Shown piece by piece: positions 40,150 to 51,857 of a stretch of DNA of 64,000 nt. The position numbers were made by a program, and so were the translations under genes. Position 1 is the first letter of the stretch. Each line of letters begins with the position of its first letter. Under the pieces are notes generated by a model. The model was not told the origin of the DNA. It made no database searches and was given only the letters and a program-made list of their open reading frames with translations. Location: positions 4,487,684-4,551,683 of the forward strand of contig CM038716.1 in NCBI GenBank assembly GCA_021613375.1. The letters are read 5' to 3'. The stretch comes from Megaleporinus macrocephalus (Eukaryota; Chordata; Actinopteri; Characiformes; Anostomidae).

Positions 40150-40607
40150 AGCTGCCTGTGTGTTTGTGTCTTTTCTAAAGGCAGTAAAGAAGCAGCAGAA
40201 GTGATGAGGAGGTATTAGAGGTTTATGTCTGAACAGGTGTCCTCTGTCCCCACTGAGACATTAATCTCACAAACTGGCAAAACCTCAAACGTGCCTCTAG
40301 TGATTTCAGTCATTCCTTATGTTAAGACACATGATGTGTTCTCGCTTTCAGCATAAGAAGTCACAATAGGCTTTTCTGGGTATATGGTGTGTATCATCAG
40401 TACAGTACAGAATACAGGCTAACTAGATGTTTTAGTGCAAAGTGAGAATTAATTACCTGTTTAATTGGATTTAGTGCAGAACAGGTCAATTATCATATAA
40501 ATTTTTTATTCTTATTCTTATTATTGTTATAGTTCTTTTCAACTACTATTTTGCCTGTTCTTACTTATTAAATCTACAAAAAAAATGTAAATCTAAATTT
40601 TAAAAAA

Positions 40608-40689
<82 letters not shown>
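40147..40689. repeat. Unassigned sequence ending in poly(A) and (TA)n
   Basis: A-rich run at 40612-40639 followed by TA to 40684, directly before the 24/25-bp array. No gene in 40147-40600. Confidence 0.7.
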
Positions 40690-40691
<2 letters not shown>

Positions 40692-41402
40692 GTCAAACGT
40701 TTTAGTACACTACCAGTCAAACGTTTTAGTACACTACCAGTCAAACGTTTTAGTACACTACCAGTCAAACGTTTTAGATACACTACCAGTCAAACGTTTT
40801 AGAACACTACCAGTCAAACGTTTTAGTACACTACCAGTCAAACGTTTTAGTACACTACCAGTCAAACGTTTTAGATACACTACCAGTCAAACGTTTTAGA
40901 TACACTACCAGCCAAACGTTTTAGAACACTACCAGCCAAACGTTTTAGTACACTACCAGTCAAATGTTTTAGTACACTACCAGTCAAACGTTTTAGATAC
41001 ACTACCAGTCAAACGTTTTAGATACACTACCAGCCAAACGTTTTAGAACACTACCAGCCAAACGTTTTAGTACACTACCAGTCAAACGTTTTAGATCACT
41101 ACCAGCCAAACGTTTTAGATACACTACCAGTCAAACGTTTTAGATCACTACCAGTCAAACGTTTTAGATCACTACCAGTCAAACGTTTTAGAACACTACC
41201 AGCCAAACGTTTTAGAACACTACCAGCCAAACGTTTTAGATCACTACCAGTCAAACGTTTTAGATCAGTACCAGTCAAACGTTTTAGATCACTACCAGTC
41301 AAACGTTTTAGATCAGTACCAGTCAAACGTTTTAGTACACTACCAGCCAAACGTTTTAGATCACTACCAAACAGTTCTGAAAACCATTGACTCGTAGTGT
41401 AC
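40690..41402. repeat. Same 24/25-bp satellite array, about 29 units (locus 2)
   Basis: Identical unit family to 25144-28882. It starts straight after a (TA)n run and ends with an inverted, diverged unit ('ccattgactcgtagtgta', 41380-41401). Being bounded by inverse ends next to TA, it resembles an expanded Tc1-like non-autonomous element. Confidence 0.95.
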
Positions 41403-41611
41403 TAAAACTTTAGACAGTGTATATAAATATTGTGATGCATATTGTGTAACTTCTTAAAGTATCGTGGTATTATATTTTTTCATATCGTACATCCCTACAC
41501 ATCTACACAGCTTTCTGTTCTCAAGAGCTTCCCAATCATATTTTCTCAGTTGTATTTTCTCAGCTATGTTTCATGCCTGTGAGCTGGAGGTTGTTGTGTA
41601 GTTAAGTGAAT

Positions 41612-41660
<49 letters not shown>

Positions 41661-41776
41661 TGTGTGTGTTCTGAATCAGACTGATAGTTGGGAGAAAGTA
41701 AACTGAGACATTGACTTAGATTTGTAAAAAAAAATACTGTGATGTTTCTTATTGAGTAGCTCGCTCCTGTTTTCAT
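41403..41776. other. Sequence upstream of first coding exon; (TG)n
   Basis: A TG run lies at about 41614-41671. Presumed upstream intron of the exchanger gene, given the acceptor at 41822. Confidence 0.5.
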
Positions 41777-41780
41777 CTCA

Positions 41781-41815
<35 letters not shown>

Positions 41816-41822
41816 CCCCCAG
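41777..41822 (+). other. slc8a: Polypyrimidine tract and splice acceptor before first coding exon
   Basis: A nearly pure CT run ends in cccccc-AG at 41821-41822, immediately before the 87-nt leader and the start codon at 41910. This is a textbook 3' splice site and implies a non-coding 5' exon further upstream. The tract is also a CT microsatellite, so chance origin cannot be excluded. Confidence 0.6.
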
Positions 41823-42272
41823 GTGGCAGATTCCGCTCCTCTTTGCGTCTCCTCCTCTTTTTCTTTCATCTCCTCTGTCACACCCTACTGCTCCCAGAGG
41901 AGAGGAGCCATGGCACTCTCCGCTTCTCTCCGCTGTGCTGTCGTCGTCCTCCTCTCCCTCTTCCTCCTCCTCTCCCTCCCTCTCTCCTGCACTTCGGAAT
42001 CCCAGCGCGAGGAAGAGTCGGTGTCTCCCTCCGCTACGCCGGAACCGTACGAGAACGCCTCTGCGACTGATACCAATGTGACGAAGCGCTGTAGCGACGT
42101 GGTGGAGTGTAAGCCTGGCATCATTCTGCCCGTCTGGAAGCCGAAGAACCCGGGACTCGGAGACAAGATCGCCCGCGCCACCGTCTACTTCGTGTCTCTC
42201 ATGTACATGTTCCTGGGGGTGTCCATCATCGCCGACCGCTTCATGGCATCCATAGAGGTCATTACATCACAG
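41823..42272 (+). CDS. slc8a: Na+/Ca2+ exchanger (SLC8/NCX family), first coding exon
   Basis: Plasma-membrane exchanger that moves Na+ in and Ca2+ out. Coding starts at ATG 41910 in a strong context (GCCATGG) and gives 121 residues. Residues 1-29 are a hydrophobic signal peptide. Residues 30-75 are extracellular, with N-glycosylation sequons at 49-51 and 56-58 and cysteines 61 and 67 placed like the conserved NCX pair. Then comes LPVW, and the first helix at about 91-107 containing YMFLGVSIIADRFM, a near-invariant NCX stretch. The exon ends CAG|gtgaga in phase 0. Upstream, a long pyrimidine tract and AG at 41821-41822 give a good acceptor, so 41823-41909 is probably 5' leader joined to an upstream exon. 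The frame is also open back to 41823, but that start would be a GTG and would spoil the signal peptide. The paralogue is undecided: LPVW and GETSV (next exon) lean to slc8a2, but slc8a4 or others are possible. Confidence 0.93.
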
Positions 42273-42353
42273 GTGAGAGAACGACCCCCAAAGTATAATC
42301 AGACCCCAGAACGCAAGAACCTCAGACCAAGTTCGGCCAGGAATATAGAATAA

Positions 42354-42919
42354 TAATAAATATACATTTAATAGATTATTAATTGATTTATCAACAAAGT
42401 AAATACATTTGTAAGTAATTTTTATCCAGAAATGGACTCAAAACATTACTTTTTTATTTTATATCAACATCCTGAAGTCAACAGCTAACAGCAGGAGTAG
42501 CTTTAAGGAGCACCACTTTAGAACAAGACTACCTTTACACAGTGTTTATGAATGGCTTAAAGTAAGTTAGGATTATTAATTTCATAGTAACTGCCTTATA
42601 ATCATTAATAAGCAGTTATAAGAAACAAATAAATAACAACAGTGACCTGTTGATAGAAGAACAGTGAACCTGCCTTCATGTCCACTGTTAAAGCTCAGAC
42701 TTTGCTGTTTACTGATTTTTATTTTAGTCTTCTCTATCAGTCAGAGTGAAACCTGTGGGCTTCAACACTTTATTCATCATATTGAATACGTATAGAAGAA
42801 TGTTATATATTAATGTGTTATAACTGTTTACAAATACCTTGGAAAGTGTTTAGCACCTAACAAATAACCATTAATCAGAATCAAAATTGGACACCTGTAA
42901 ACTTAACATGTGCAGACTG
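42354..42919. other. Intron sequence, nothing recognised
   Basis: AT-rich intron start; no feature. Confidence 0.4.
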
Positions 42920-45145
42920 AATTAAATAGATATAAATATGGAGAACAGAAGAGTCACTGGTGGAGACGGTGGTACAGAGTGTTCTGAGACTCTATCAGAT
43001 AAATACAAGTGCTGTACAGAGAAAGAAGAGTGAGAGAACATCTGGATATGGATGTATGTATGTAGTAGACTGTACATAGAAAGAAGAGTGAGAGAACATC
43101 TGGATATGGATGTATGTATGTATGTAGTAGACTGTACATAGAAAGAAGAGTGAGAGAACATCTGGATATGGATGTATGTATGTAGTAGAATGTACAGAGA
43201 AAGAAGAGTGAGAGAACATCTGGATATGGCTGTATGTATGTAGTAGACTGTACAGAGAAAGAAGGGTGAGGGAACATCTGGATATGGATGTATGTATGTA
43301 GTAGACTGTACAGAGAAAGAAGAGGGAGAGAACATCTGGATATGGATGTATGTATGTAGTAGACTGTACATAGAAAGAAGAGTGAGAGAACATCTGGATA
43401 TGGATGTATGTATGTATGTAGTAGACTGTACATAGAAAGAAGAGTGAGAGAACATCTGGATATGGATGTATGTATGTAGTAGACTGTACAGAGAAAGAAG
43501 AGTGAGAGAACATCTGGATATGGATGTATGTATGTAGTAGACTGTACAGAGAAAGAAGGGTGAGAGAACATCTGGATATGGATGTATGTATGTAGTAGAC
43601 TGTACAGAGAAAGAAGAGGGAGAGAACATCTGGATATGGATGTATGTATGTAGTAGAATGTACAGAGAAAGAAGAGTGAGAGAACATCTGGATATGGATG
43701 TATGTATGTAGTAGACTGTACAGAGAAAGAAGAGTGAGAGAACATCTGGATATGGATGTATGTATGTAGTAGACTGTACAGAGAAAGAAGAGTGAGAGAA
43801 CATCTGGATATGGATGTATGTATGTAGTAGACTGTACAGAGAAAGAAGGGTGAGAGAACATCTGGATATGGATGTATGTATGTAGTAGACTGTACAGAGA
43901 AAGAAGAGTGAGAGAACATCTGGATATGGATGTATGTATGTAGTAGACTGTACAGAGAAAGAAGAGTGAGAGAACATCTGGATATGGATGTATGTATGTA
44001 GTAGACTGTACAGAGAAAGAAGAGTGAGAGAACATCTGGATATGGATGTATGTATGTAGTAGACTGTATTCAGAATGTAGTGTGTGATGTTCAGCTGTTC
44101 ATGAGTGTGATGGCGTGTGGGAAGAAGCTTCTCTGAAGTCTGGAGGTCTTGTTCCTTAACTGGCTGAAACGCCGACCTGAGGAAAGATGCTGGAACAGAT
44201 GATGTCCAGGGTGTGATGGATCACGGATGATGTTCTCTGCACGATTCCTGGTTCTGGCCGTGTGCAGGTCCGGTAGAGAGGGTAACTTCACACCGATGGT
44301 TCTCTCTGCAGACCTGATGATGCGCTGCAGTCTGTGGGTGTGGTGTTTGGTGGTTGAGCTGCCCCACACTGTGATGGATGTGGTGAGGACAGATTCTATG
44401 GTGGCGGTGTAGAACTGCACCATCAGCTGTTTGGGCAGGTTGAACTTCCTCAGCTGACGCAGGACGTACAGCCTCTGATGAGCTCTCTTGATGATGGTGC
44501 TGATGTTGCAGTCCCATTTCAAGTCCTTGGAGATTATTGTGCCCAGGAACTTGTAGGAGTCCACAGCCGTTACAGTACTGTTGAGGATGGTGAGTGCTGG
44601 AAGGGTTGGAGGGCTTCTCCTGAAGCCCACTCTCATCTCCACACACTGCTCCAGTGATTTATTGAAGATCTCAGTGAAGACAGGAGCAAGCTGGTCTGCA
44701 CAGTTCCTCAGGCAGGAGGGCGACACTCCGTCTGGGCCTGGTGCCTTCCTCCCTCATTGTTTTTTGAAGAGTCGGTGCACGTCTGCTTCACAGATCTTCA
44801 GGGCATGCTGAAAGGGTGGCTGAGAGTCAGAAGGTTGTGAAGTGATGTTGTATTGTTGAGTACAGTACAATGTGTTTGGTCTGGTGGGGGGGTCGTTTGT
44901 AGCCTGAGAGGTTGTGTAGGCATTTTCCAGAGCCTGAAGGCTCGTTTGCACTGCTTCGCACGGTGAAAGCAGTGCGTTATGGTTGTTTCCCTCCTGGTGC
45001 TATCTGGCCAGGATGTGGCTGTTCTTTCAGGGGAGCTACTCAGAGAGGCTAGCTTGTCAAGGTACTGGCAATTAGCCCTCTCGTGTGAGCTCCTCAAATG
45101 AACTTTGAGGTTGAGAGTCTGGCTATAAATAGGAGCTGGCATCAG
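42920..45145 (-). mobile_element. L2-like LINE, internally deleted, with 3' minisatellite
   Basis: Reads on the - strand. 45142-44798 and 44951-44754 hold the linker before the reverse transcriptase (EADVHRLFKKQ). 44726-44091 then starts with PSCLRNCADQLAPVFTEIFN (RT motif) and switches after SLEQC to the C-terminal domain: SYKFLGTIISKDLKWD, HTHRLQRIIRSAERTIG, FFPHAITLMNS and stop. The RT catalytic core is deleted. One stop interrupts the frame near 44755. 3' of the stop comes the 58-bp array and then a short tail ending near 42920. The clade is from memory (L2/CR1-like). Confidence 0.8.
43014..44065 (-). repeat. 58-bp minisatellite, 18 units
   Basis: The unit (+ strand) starts gtacagagaaagaagagtga and ends ...gtatgtatgtagtagact. 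The length of 1,052 bp fits 18 x 58 plus two 4-bp (gtat) gains near 43115 and 43415. As 58 is not a multiple of three and no - strand frame has a stop, three overlapping - strand frames of over 300 codons are open; none is a gene. Position just 3' of the LINE stop codon suggests that it grew inside the LINE 3' UTR. Confidence 0.95.
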
Positions 45146-45405
45146 GGTGCCGTACGGCGCCGGCAGCTAACGCAAAACTGCTTGAGTGGAAAAAAATCGA
45201 TTTAATATCAGTCCAAGGCTTATGAATAAATTGACAAACACGAAAACGAATAGCATTCTATCTATAATTTCAGTTAGTTTTAGTTATGCATAATACAGTT
45301 CCAGTTAGTTCTCGTTTATTCGTTTTTATTTATTTCATTTAACAAAAATGTTTTTTTTTATTTCAGTTTTCGTTATTTCGTTCCTTTTATTAACCCTGGC
45401 TGATA

Positions 45406-45829
45406 TGAGTGGATACCACACAGCAAACACTGTGTCCACTCACTGTCCACTCTATTAGACACTCCTACCTTGTTGTTCCACCATGTAGATGTAAAGTCAG
45501 AGACAGTAGCTCATCTGCTGCTGCCCAGTTTGTGTTCTCTAGTCCCTCATCAGTGGTCACAGGATGCCGCCCACAGGACACTGTTGGCTGGATGTTGCTG
45601 GTTGGTGGACGATTCTCAGTCCAGCAGTGACACTGAGATGTTTAAACACTCCAGCAGCAGCACTGCTCTGTGGTGGTCCTGTGGAGGTCCTGACCATTGA
45701 AGAACAGGGTAAAATGGTATAAACATTGTATGCAGAGAATTAGATGGACTACAGTCTGTAAGTGTAGCTCCTATATAGTAAGTGGAGCTGATATAATGGA
45801 TAATGTGTGTAGATGTTATGGTTGATCAG
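45406..45829 (-). mobile_element. Same non-autonomous transposon family, copy 2, truncated
   Basis: Its left part is inverted relative to copy 1 ('cactctattagacactccta', 'aaagtcagagacagtagctc'), and one end reads 'gttatggttgatcagc'. The other terminus is missing. Confidence 0.7.
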
Positions 45830-46339
45830 CGTAGACTGCTCAACTTGAGGCTTCTCTACCGATTCCTTTGTAGTTGTGATCCTGGTGCTGTGTTTTCTGG
45901 CACACTTTCAGTGGTGTAATAATTAGTCTGGTTTCACGCCGCCCTGGATGATGTATCCTCTTTTCCTTCCCTCTAAGAGAGCGACCTCAGATGTTGTCAG
46001 GTGAAAACGGAACACTCTTATCAGCGCTGCCCCAGACTCGCGAACTATCGATGTGACTGAGAGGAAAATGAGTCCAGCAACTTTGAAAAAGCAACAGCGT
46101 CATTATCTCTGGCGGGCCGAAGACGTTGGTGAATTGTTTTAAGCTGTCTGCTTTGTCTCGGCAGACCAGTTCACGTTGACACGACAGCATTTTATCCCAA
46201 ATGTGGGTGGTTTTGTTTAAAGGCTCAGGCAAGAGCTATGCAGACGCCACGCTCATTAAACCTCCACCTCATGAATCGCTTAGAACTTTGCAGCCAGACA
46301 TGGTGACCATGCACATGCGTTCTAGAATGTTCATTAGCA
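45830..46339. other. Intron sequence, nothing recognised
   Basis: No coding or repeat signal that I can support. Confidence 0.4.
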
Positions 46340-46531
46340 CAGTGGTCCCCAACCCCAGAAGACCCACTTGCAGTGCACATTATTGTGTTCTCCTGCCAAA
46401 ACACCCCTCACTTCAGCTCAGGTAGGGCTTTTTAATGAGCCGATTCGTTGGATCAGGTGTGCTGGGTTTACAGAAAATGCTGGAGTTTGCAGGGCAAGGG
46501 GGTCCTCCAGGATCAGGGCTGGTAACTACTG
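46340..46531. mobile_element. hAT-like miniature element
   Basis: Ends CAGTGGTCCCCAACC and the inverse CAGTAGTTACCAGCC. The interior 'gcagggcaagggggtcctcc' is typical of a common fish miniature family. I could not find a clean 8-bp duplication. Confidence 0.6.
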
Positions 46532-46615
46532 GTATGTGTTATCAGTACAGGTATACATGTTTATCAGTGTGGAATATAAGAATAGAAGTTGTTCACTTTA
46601 ATAAACAGTGTTTCT

Positions 46616-47235
46616 GGGTGTGTCTCAAAACCTAGTGAGTGTCTAAGTAGGCTGTCTATGTAGGCAGCTGTTTAAGTAGCAGTGTTCTCTCCTCATCTCT
46701 CCTCATAAAACAGATTACTGAGATGCTCTAGTTAGAGAGAGACTGTGTCACGGCTTGTACCCGCCCACTGCACGCGTCCGGTGTTTTAGCTAGTTGCTAC
46801 CGGCCGGCTATCTAAAACAATAGCCTGATGCTCAAAATTTCGCTAGCATAAACGCTAATGGTTTGAGTATAAAACTGCAAAATGGTCAACGACTCGTTAC
46901 AAAGTTGGAAATAAAATACTGTTTTGTGTGGTTGCATGAAAGAAAACAAATAAAAACACCAGAGAGAATCAAAATAACTTGAAGATGACTTCTCCACTAG
47001 TAGCTCCACTTTTGTCCACCATGTTGGGGAAAAGTTCTGCCTGCGTTGCATCATGGGATTGTCTTAGCGGCTGAGGAAGCTTTCGATGCTTCCTTAAAAT
47101 CAGGGCAAAGTAAGGCGCCTCAGTAGACAGCATGTTTAAGGTATCTAAGAATTGGGACAGCCTACATGCCTGGAGCGCATACTCTGAAGTAAAATGCTGC
47201 CTATGTAGGCAGCTTACTAGGTTTTGAGACACACC
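46616..47235. mobile_element. Inverted-repeat DNA element, 620 bp, copy 1
   Basis: Long inverted ends: 'gggtgtgtctcaaaacctag' at 46616 and the inverse of 'ctaggttttgagacacacc' at 47217-47235. About 600 bp is shared with 57056-57652. No coding capacity and superfamily unassigned. Confidence 0.85.
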
Positions 47236-48229
47236 TATTGTTTGTTTGTCAGACCATATCTCCTCGGGGTCCTTCTAGCTGTGAGAAATCCAGTGTTCAT
47301 TACAAAGCCCAGGCTCGAAATAAACACAGTCACAACACTCGTCCAGCCAGTCTGCAGGGAGGGAGGGGGAGGGCCTACGAGGGAACTCCATGCAGTCGTC
47401 AAGAAGGAGAGATGGCCGAGAAACAGCCACCAACAGCAGAAGTTGAGAAAGAAGTTTTAAGGTCAGGCAAGTGCGTTTCAACAGCCGAGAGACCTCCAAA
47501 ATTTGTTGAGGCTGAAAGTTGCCTTCTCATTAACGTTTCTCGGTTCCACCTTAAATGGTGCTGGTAGTGCCACCTCAGTGTAACCAGCTGCATGTTTTAA
47601 GGAACAAACAAGACGCTAAGGTGCTTGAATGCAGCGTAACTGCAGCACCATTTAAGGTGGAACAGGAGCATTTGAACAAGATCCTGAGCCACCTTAAAAT
47701 AGCCACAGCACCATTTACAGCATGAAACATGAAAACTCGGCTTTAGCTCCATAGAGTATTGAAAGGTGTGGACAGGGATGATGAGGTTGCTCTGTTTCCA
47801 AGTGGTCCAAGTTTGTGATAGTGACTAGCAAGCACTGTTGCAGCGATGGCAGTGACCGTTTGTGACCCACGAACTTGGCTAATGTTATATAATTTGTTGG
47901 AACAACATTTGTTTGAAGGGTTTTATGGCCATGAAAGATCTTTAACACAAGTTTGCCATCACAGTGTCGTTCACCTAGAAAATGCATGTCCATAAATTTT
48001 GGGGGACAAAGCTTCTAGAGGAGCTCTGGGGAGAATAGGGTAATTGTTACCATAATGTCCATAATATCATAATTGTAATAATACCATAATGGCTTAAATG
48101 TTTTATATACTGAATGGTTGAAATTGCTTTAACAGTAATTCTGTAGAGAAAAGTTCACCTAGCAATATAACCACCAGCGAGAATGCAGTTTCCCAGCCTG
48201 GTGCTGGAGATCTTTATGCATAAGTTTGT
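47236..48229. other. Intron sequence; short inverted words
   Basis: 47540-47720 contains several direct and inverted copies of 'ccaccttaaa'/'tttaaggtgg', possibly a decayed miniature element. No gene. Confidence 0.4.
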
Positions 48230-48520
48230 TGACACAAGTTTCTTCTGACATGAAGGGAATTAATAGGGAGTTTGTCCCCCTTTTCATGCAGAAACAGCCT
48301 CTGCTCTTCTGGGAAAGCCGCCTGCTGGTTGTTGTAACAGTTTGGGGAGGATTTAATTCCATTCAGCCACAAAAGCATTAGCGAGATCAGGTACTAATGT
48401 TGGATGATTAGTTCTGGATCACACATACCAGCTTTATCACTCCAGAGAATGCAGCTCCACATCTCCGCAGCCCAGTGGTGGGGAGCTTAATGCCCCGCTC
48501 GACAAGCCTTGGGTTAGAAT
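48230..48520 (-). mobile_element. Tc1-like relic fragment next to the above
   Basis: 'ttccattcagccacaaaagc', 'gatcaggtactaatgttgga' and 'cactccagagaatgcagctc' match words of another common fish Tc1-like element, read on the - strand, with internal deletions. Recognised from memory of the family; boundaries are approximate. Confidence 0.5.
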
Positions 48521-48547
48521 TTAGGGCGCACTCACACTAGGCCTGGT

Positions 48548-49455
48548 CTTCCTTCACCCACATTTGAACTTGAGTGACATGCCATTCTTAATCCATAGGG
48601 TTTAATATGATGTTGGCCCAACCTTTGCAGCTATAACAGCTTCAACTCCTCTGGGAAGCCTCTCCACACTGTTTAGGAGTATGTTCATTGGGATGTTTGA
48701 TCGTTCTTCCAGAAGCTCATTTGTGAGGTCAGACAGTGATGGTGGACGAGAAGGTCTGGCTCGCAGTCTCCACTCTAATTCATCCCAAAGGTGGTCTATC
48801 AGGTTGAGGTCAGGACTCTGTGCAGGCCAGTCAAGTTCTTCTACACCAAACTCACTCATCCACGTCTTTATGGAGCTTGCTTTGTGCACTGGTGGGCAGT
48901 CATGTTGGAACAGGAAGGTGCCATCCTCAAACTGTTCCCGCAAAGTTGGGAGCATGGAATTGTCCAGCATCTCTTGGTCTGCAGAAGCATTAAAGTTCCT
49001 TTAACTAAGGGGCCAAGCCCAACTCTTGAAAACCACAAGCCATAATCCCCCCTCCACCAAACTTTACACTTGGCAGAGTGCAGTCTGACAAGTACCGTTC
49101 TCCTGGCAACCACCAAATCCAGACTCGTCCATCAGACATGTCCCCATTGCTCTAGCGTCCAGTGCTTTACACCACTGCATCCGGCGCTCTGTATTGTGTT
49201 TGCTGATGTAAGGCTTGGATGCAGCTGCTCGGCCATGGAAACCCCACCTGAATGGCACAGGTGGCATCTTATCAAGGTACCTCGCTGGAATTTCTGAGCT
49301 CCTGAGAGCAACCCATGCTTTCAGTGTTTGTAGAAGCAGTCAGAATGCCATGAAAGTGATTGAAATGCCTGGATTCACTGATTAGAATGGAATACCGTCA
49401 GCAATGTAGTGTAGATAAAATATGATAATCCAACACAATATTCTTTTTTGGCAAT
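48548..49455 (-). mobile_element. Tc1-like transposon, decayed
   Basis: Transposase on the - strand in at least three frames. An upstream piece at about 49267-49064 carries ERRMQWCKALDAR and LMDESGFGG. A middle piece lies at 49116-48868. The C-terminal 122 codons at 48970-48602 contain FLFQHDCPPVHKA (catalytic Asp), WPAQSPDLNLIDHLWDELEW (catalytic acidic residue region) and end PTSY. The right terminus 'ttggcaatatagtgtatg' is present at 49448; the left terminus is lost near 48548. The helix-turn-helix part is missing. Confidence 0.9.
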
Positions 49456-50036
49456 ATAGTGTATGCTGGAAGATTTGCAGAGCAGGTGCATATATGAGAG
49501 CTGTATCATATCATCAGAGATGCTGCTATTATTAATATTCGCTTATGAAGTTTTGCTACACACGGCTGCCAAAACTTGGACTATTCAGTGCTGTACTTCT
49601 TCAGAGCCATAAAACATGCATTATCCAGAACTCTGATGCTCTGAGCCCATGCAAGGCTGAGGTTGGTTTCCTATTTGACAGCTTCTTGTTTGAATTCTCT
49701 GGTTCCACCTTAAACAGTGCAGCAGCTACTTTCTAACACAGTAGTCCAGAGTGACCCCTCTGCTATTGTACTTGTTTTAAGGGACAGACATAGTGTTTAT
49801 GTCTTACTGTTAGTGATCACACAAGATGTGAACTGCGCCCTACAGTGAACTGAACTGCGCCTGGGCATGGAGTGGTCACACTAGTGAAACGAACTGGACC
49901 TTGGAGGTCAAATATCCGTGAGCACAGTACGGATTGCCTAGTGTGAGTACATCCTTAGGCTCATGTGCAGCTGCGCTTGAGTATTGCATCATATTTTGAA
50001 AGTGGAGGTTATACAAGCTGTATATACAATAGAAAT
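49456..50036. other. Intron sequence, nothing recognised
   Basis: 49690-49740 has 'ggttccaccttaaa', echoing the 47540 words. No gene. Confidence 0.4.
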
Positions 50037-50044
50037 TAGTAGAC

Positions 50045-50352
50045 CAGGGGTGTCCATAGTCAGATTTTTATTGGCCTGTGGTATGAATACGCTATTAGTG
50101 GCCCACTGGTACTTTTCAATTTATCCTTTCACCTGACGGTGGCAGCAGTACATACATGCATAGTACACTTCACCACTGTGTTAGCAATCGAAGTTAAATA
50201 AACTTAAGAGACATTCTTTTTCTGTTCCTCAGAGCATGTGGGGCACAGGAGAACTTGACCAGAGCGAATACAGTGTTATATATAATTTATGAATCATAAT
50301 ATTTTGATATTATTCAATCTAGCCCCCTTTGAAAAAAGTATGGACACCCCTG
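50045..50352. mobile_element. hAT-type miniature element, 308 bp
   Basis: The 14-bp inverted ends CAGGGGTGTCCATA / TATGGACACCCCTG are perfect. The flanking 8-mers TAGTAGAC (50037-50044) and GAGTAGAC (50353-50360) match at 7 of 8, a mutated target duplication. Confidence 0.85.
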
Positions 50353-50360
50353 GAGTAGAC

Positions 50361-51032
50361 CGTCAAGAAGATGAATTCACTAATTCACTGGTACAAATAG
50401 TTACTACATTTTACTGCTAGTATCTTCATAAAGGTTTACTGTGGTAGGCCAGACACTGGTGATCTGATTGGTTGAATTCAGACTGACCCATAATTAAACC
50501 TGTCCATCATATAGAATATGGTTTATTACATATAAACTTGTTTATTGCAAAAGAACTGAACATCTTCATTTTAGCCCAACCTTAATTGGTAACATGAGTA
50601 AAATTCAGTTTTAATGGAGGTATGTGTGGAAGTAACAGTGCGTGTGTATCACGGCCATATTTCTGAACAGTCTAAAGCAGGGGCGATTGTAGGCTTAGAG
50701 GTTTAGGAGAACAACTCATGAGAACAACTCATAAAAAAAAAATACATTTTAAAAGTCATTTCAGAATATCAATCCAAAATCAATGTTTGGGCAACACTGT
50801 TTCTGGAACGAAACCAACAAACCTTAAAAAACCTTAGTTTACAAATGTATAAAGCCATTTTATTAAGTAAAATATAATAAATGATAAACTATATATACAC
50901 ATTTTCTCATTGAATGTTGGGCTTCTGTGGGCTAGGGTGACCAGATGAGAATGAGAAAAATTCAGGGCATGATCAAGATCATGTATCTTTACTTAGATAA
51001 AAGAATCGAATATCTATAGCTGATCCGCTGAT

Positions 51033-51064
<32 letters not shown>

Positions 51065-51857
51065 TATAATATAGTATCATTGTGTAACTTGAATTAGCTA
51101 ATACACATACAGACAGCACTACTCTAACACCTTAGCTTTAATAACACACAGACTAACCTACAGTACAGCAGCTACAGCTTCTCTCACTCCGGTAAACAGT
51201 AAACGGACCACCTGCTTAATTCAAATAAACCGTCAGAGAGTCACTCCTAGCTACAATAACAGAATAAAGAGTGCTCCAGAAATATGGGTTAGGGTTAGAA
51301 CTGGGCTGATAATGACTGCAATTTGTTGTTTCTGAGTGATAAAGTACAAAAATACTTCTTTTCAAAACTTACTAGACACACGACACCAGTCAAATAAAGC
51401 ACTGACTCCGTGTTCGCGATGCTGCACTGAGAAGGTGAAGCTGGACTGTACCATTTTGCAAGACAAGGGGGGGTCTGCTGCATTCCCGTTGTTAAAATAA
51501 TTGGTTTAAACATATACTCTCTATGATTTTAACATTTCCAGCTTGTCAGAGATAAATTAATGTTAAAAGAATTAAAATAGTTTTTACTATAATCTTTAGG
51601 GGTGCTGGGACTCAATGTACAGGTGCTTAAGCACCCCTAAAGTAGGGCTAGCTACGCCCCTGTTCTAAAGAACACAAAGAGGACTCCAGCTATTACAGAG
51701 TGAGTTACAAAACTCAAAATCTGGGCCTAGTTGTGTGGAAGCTTCATGTACGGCCAGCTTTATAGTAGTGGATTGCCTGAAATTCAATTTCCATGCAGCT
51801 TTAAAAAAAACAAAAAAACAAATGAGTACCTCAATAGATATAAAACTTGTTACAACT
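50361..51857. other. Intron sequence; (CA)n
   Basis: A CA run lies at 51033-51060. Otherwise unassigned AT-rich sequence. Confidence 0.45.

Noticed and set aside
41823..41909. Upstream GTG start for the exchanger (29 extra residues)
   Set aside because: The ATG at 41910 has a strong context and gives a proper signal peptide; 41823 coincides with a splice acceptor.
42273..42353. Readthrough of the exchanger exon to the stop at 42351
   Set aside because: A canonical donor (CAG|gtgaga) falls at exactly the point where NCX homology ends and exon B continues it.
42922..44035. Three overlapping minus-strand ORFs of 321-351 codons
   Set aside because: The 58-bp period shifts frame each unit and the unit has no stop in any minus frame, so all three frames are open. 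Not coding.
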